DNA of 15,614 nucleotides from Erysipelotrichaceae bacterium (lineage in GTDB: Bacteria; Bacillota_I; Bacilli_A; Erysipelotrichales; Erysipelotrichaceae): contig CAAEVI010000059.1 of assembly GCA_900759455.1 (NCBI GenBank), positions 1-15,614 on the forward strand, read 5' to 3'. Position 1 is the stretch's first letter. Every line of letters starts with the position of its first letter. Positions 13,367 to 15,614 of this stretch are shown here, piece by piece. Under the pieces are notes generated by a model. That model made no database searches. It was not told the DNA's origin and was given only the letters and a program-made list of their open reading frames with translations. Both the position numbers and the translations under genes were made by a program.

Positions 13367-15238
13367 TTAAATGTTAAGAAACAGATGCAGAAACTCATTC
13401 ATATCTTCTGTTTTCATCAGTTTTTTTGTTTTTTCTGCATCATCGAGTATCTCAGAGATGCGGCCGAATAATTCATCAAATGCATCGGCAGCCTGTTGTG
13501 TACGACTGAGACAGATCAGAAAGATAATTTTTACTTTCTTGTCATTCCAGTCGATGGCGTTATTTAAAGTACAGACGGCAATCTTGTTGACCAGTCCCTC
13601 TTTTTTGATCGGATGAGGCATCGCAAAGAAATTTCCATAAGCCGTTGGTGCTACTTTTTCACGTTCCAGGACCAAGGTTTCGTAGTCTTCTTCTACATAT
13701 CCTTTGCGTATCAGTTGGCTGCAAAGAAAACTGATGACTTGTTCTTTTTTAGTAAAATTCATTTTAGGGAAGAACAATTCATCCTCAAATAAATGTAAAC
13801 AGTCAGAACCTTTTTTACGATTATTTAGAAAGAAAAATATATTTTCAATATCTCTGTCATTTAATAAGTTCTTGACGATATAGACTGGATAACCGGAAAC
13901 AGTAATTTTATCATCAAAACTAATGATAAGATCAGGATTGATCTCATTTACCTTATTCAGATCAAATGTGGAAATAATGTCTTTGATTTCAATTTCATAC
14001 TGATGGATCCTTGCCAGACGTTTTTTAAAATACTGCAGACCGGAATTTCCCATTGGTGAAACGATAACGATACTTTTTTTGTTTGTGCTGTCTGTACGTT
14101 CGAGTGAGCCCATCAGGTGCAGTGTGAGATAGCTGATCTCGTCTTCATACAGACTGATGTGAAAATAATTCTGAATCTGATCTGCCATGTAGACACTGAT
14201 ATCATATAAGATTGGAAATCTCTTTTTGATGTCTTCCAGCATCGGGTTGCGCAGATAGGAACTGTATTTTACTCTATTCTGCAAATTTACCAGATGACTG
14301 AGAAGATTATTTTTTAATTTTTCATCTTTTTGAAAATCAAATCCGTAAATTTCATTGATGTCCTTTAAGATCAGGTCAATTAACAAAGACAGTTTTTTGG
14401 ATTTGTCTTCTGAACGAATATTTATTTTTCCGGCGAATAGCGAAGCCAGGTAAAGTAATTCATTACTGTTGAATGTGATCTCTATCATCGACTGAAGCAT
14501 CTCATAGTACTGTTGCCCCAGTTCCAGATAGTAATGATCGATTTCCATATCGTTTTCATACAGGATATTATGTTCCTGCAGGATTCTATCGATCATGATG
14601 GTAACGTGAAGAATGAAGGAGATAAGCTGAATGTCTTTGATACGGATATTGTTCTTGCGAAAGAAAAGGAGAGTCTGTTTTTCCAGCTCTTTTAAATCGA
14701 TGAAACGACTGAAAAAGTTTTGATAATCCGTGATATTCAGTGTATGCGAACTGAATTCATGTACCAGGTAATACGACATTACTTTTCTTTTTTCCTCTTC
14801 GGTTCCCACCATGATCAGATTATTTTTTCTTCGGATGATATCCACGTTAAAATTGCTTTTCTTCAGTTTATGATTGATTTTCTTTATGATTCGAAGCAAA
14901 GATGTGGAACTCATGAACAGTGCTTCACTGAGATCATCTATGTTGCTTTCGCTTACAGATAATATTTTTTTCAGCACTTTAAAATCAAGTGTATCTCCGT
15001 TTTCTTCACTGTAGTGATCGTGATGCAGTTTCTGCAGGATCGTTTTATTTTGCAGCCGATATCCGCTTGACGGCAGAACGGAGATGCTGTCTGGAAAAAT
15101 TTGATTAATAACATGAATATCATTGCGAATCGTTCTGGAAGAAACATGCAGGATGTTTGCCAGCTGTTCGGAAGTAAGGATATTGCTTTTGCTTAATTCT
15201 TTCAATATTTCTGCTTGCCGGTTTGTAATACTATTCAT
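13367..15238 (-). CDS. LicR/MtlR-type PTS-regulated transcriptional activator (BglG-family architecture)
   Basis: Encodes 623 residues, typical for this class. Domains in order are an N-terminal winged helix at about 1-65 (LTSEQLANILHVSSRTIRND, 21-40), an Mga-like second HTH at about 85-165, PRD1 with H211 in FILHVTIMIDRI, PRD2 with H315 and H374 (TLHLMGSLER), an EIIB-like domain at about 388-475 and a fructose/mannitol-type EIIA domain at about 485-623 with H542 in FFAMPHPI. The EIIB-like domain begins VIVSPMGNSG and has Ser where the phosphocysteine would be. Such proteins activate PTS operons in response to HPr/EIIB phosphorylation. The upstream gene is a lactose/cellobiose-type EIIC, which fits LicR control of a beta-glucoside system. 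Start 15238 follows GAGG at 15243-15246. Confidence 0.88.
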   Translation of the reverse strand: MNSITNRQAEILKELSKSNILTSEQLANILHVSSRTIRNDIHVINQIFPDSISVLPSSGYRLQNKTILQKLHHDHYSEENGDTLDFKVLKKILSVSESNIDDLSEALFMSSTSLLRIIKKINHKLKKSNFNVDIIRRKNNLIMVGTEEEKRKVMSYYLVHEFSSHTLNITDYQNFFSRFIDLKELEKQTLLFFRKNNIRIKDIQLISFILHVTIMIDRILQEHNILYENDMEIDHYYLELGQQYYEMLQSMIEITFNSNELLYLASLFAGKINIRSEDKSKKLSLLIDLILKDINEIYGFDFQKDEKLKNNLLSHLVNLQNRVKYSSYLRNPMLEDIKKRFPILYDISVYMADQIQNYFHISLYEDEISYLTLHLMGSLERTDSTNKKSIVIVSPMGNSGLQYFKKRLARIHQYEIEIKDIISTFDLNKVNEINPDLIISFDDKITVSGYPVYIVKNLLNDRDIENIFFFLNNRKKGSDCLHLFEDELFFPKMNFTKKEQVISFLCSQLIRKGYVEEDYETLVLEREKVAPTAYGNFFAMPHPIKKEGLVNKIAVCTLNNAIDWNDKKVKIIFLICLSRTQQAADAFDELFGRISEILDDAEKTKKLMKTEDMNEFLHLFLNI

Positions 15239-15266
15239 TGTGCCTCTGCTTTCTATACACCCTTTC

Positions 15267-15298
15267 TGACATATGACAGTTTCATAGGGGATGTCAAA
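15267..15298. promoter_or_regulatory. Repeat/operator candidate B, upstream of LicR-like gene
   Basis: Bases 15274-15298 repeat 13328-13352 exactly over 25 bp. Arms TGACA (15274-15278) and TGTCA (15292-15296) are kept, and an extra TGACA lies at 15267-15271. On the minus strand a TATAAA hexamer (15302-15307) ends three bases before the repeat, nearly the same geometry as copy A. Autoregulation by the LicR-like protein is the simplest idea. Confidence 0.55.
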
Positions 15299-15339
15299 AT
15301 GTTTATATAATATTTTTTACGGTTTTATTGCTTTTATGA

Positions 15340-15372
15340 ACAAATAAATGAAGGGCGCACATGGCGCCTCTT
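15340..15372 (-). terminator. Terminator candidate after EIIC gene
   Basis: Read on the minus strand, GGCGC (15368-15364) and GCGCC (15358-15354) form a GC-rich 5-bp core, extended by weaker pairs, with a 5-base loop, followed by the T-rich stretch CTTCATTTATTT. It lies 26 bp after the EIIC stop and before the LicR-like gene, which suggests the regulator has its own promoter. Confidence 0.5.
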
Positions 15373-15393
15373 TGTTTTGCGGTGAAGAGTGCA

Positions 15394-15614
15394 TTACTCT
15401 TCTGCATTTTCCTGTTTTAGTAATTCTTTTTCCTGCACCTTGAAGAACGGGAAGTAGATCACCGCATCGAGAACGATGAGTGCAACGACTAAGAACAGGG
15501 CACGAATATCCATTGTAGACAGGAAACCTCCGAAAATGGATGGCATGTTCCAAGACAGCATGGCAAATGATTTACCAATGAGTCCTAAACTTGTGCATAC
15601 ATATGCGATCAGAC
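15394..15614 (-). CDS. PTS lactose/cellobiose-family EIIC, C-terminal 72 residues (partial)
   Basis: The reading frame enters from beyond the right edge and stops at TAA 15394-15396. The 72 visible residues include SWNMPSIFGGFLSTMDIRAL, a closing transmembrane helix (LFLVVALIVLDAVIYFPFF) and a charged tail KVQEKELLKQENAEE. The WNMP-x3-GGF-type segment and the ending 'IYFPFFKV' followed by a charged tail are typical of CelB/LicC-type EIIC permeases. It lies upstream of, and on the same strand as, the LicR-like regulator gene. The rest of the gene and any EIIA/EIIB partners are outside the window. Confidence 0.8.
   Translation of the reverse strand, partial: LIAYVCTSLGLIGKSFAMLSWNMPSIFGGFLSTMDIRALFLVVALIVLDAVIYFPFFKVQEKELLKQENAEE

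Noticed and set aside
15317..15553. 78-codon minus-strand ORF at the right edge
   Set aside because: It overlaps the EIIC C-terminus in another frame; the EIIC frame has clear family sequence and this one does not.
1..15614. CRISPR arrays, tRNA/rRNA genes, transposases, phage genes
   Set aside because: No regularly spaced repeats, tRNA-like cloverleafs, insertion-sequence ends or recombinase-like proteins were seen.

Overview
The window comes from a low-GC Gram-positive bacterium. Its AT-rich codon use, strong AGGAGG-type ribosome sites, a CcpA-type cre-like box, a mannose-family PTS, a LevR-like regulator and a LicR-like regulator all point to Bacillota. The protein flavour suggests a gut Erysipelotrichales-type organism, but that is an impression and not something a sequence search has confirmed.

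Layout. (1) 100-824, plus strand: a membrane-anchored DUF4230 protein with a 26-residue hydrophobic ORF overlapping its stop. (2) 931-4082, minus strand: a large LevR/DgaR-type PRD regulator followed by a fructose-6-phosphate-aldolase/TalC-type transaldolase, probably one transcript. (3) 4083-4413: a divergent control region with a cre-like box, a TTACACA-N10-TGTGTAA palindrome and a good sigma-A promoter. (4) 4414-11849, plus strand: a tightly packed nine-gene operon encoding PTS EIIA, EIIC, EIID, a D-2-hydroxyacid dehydrogenase, PTS EIIB, a KDPG/KHG-type aldolase, a 3-dehydroquinate-synthase-family protein and two MtlD-family dehydrogenases. A terminator-like hairpin sits inside it at 8530-8553, and a strong terminator follows it. 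(5) 11973-15614, minus strand: the 3' end of a lactose/cellobiose-type PTS EIIC, a LicR-like PRD/EIIA regulator and a MATE exporter. A 25-bp exact repeat lies in front of both the regulator and the MATE gene.

How the genes may work together. The main operon looks like an undescribed sugar or sugar-acid catabolic locus. The EII complex would import and phosphorylate the substrate. The hydroxyacid dehydrogenase and two polyol/aldonate-type dehydrogenases would carry out redox steps. The cyclase-family protein would carry out an unusual phosphate-eliminating step, and the two aldolases would cleave the product to central C3/C4 metabolites. The substrate cannot be read from the sequence. The KDPG-type aldolase and LevR-type control recall the D-glucosaminate (dga) systems, but the dehydratase step of those systems is absent and an AroB-like protein is present.

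The most unusual points are three. An intact-looking DHQ-synthase active site sits in a PTS operon. Both MtlD-like proteins have lost the histidine of the K-x4-N-x2-H catalytic motif. The LevR-like regulator has a ruined Walker A and Walker B and no GAFTGA loop, which agrees with the promoter looking sigma-A dependent and lacking a -24/-12 element.
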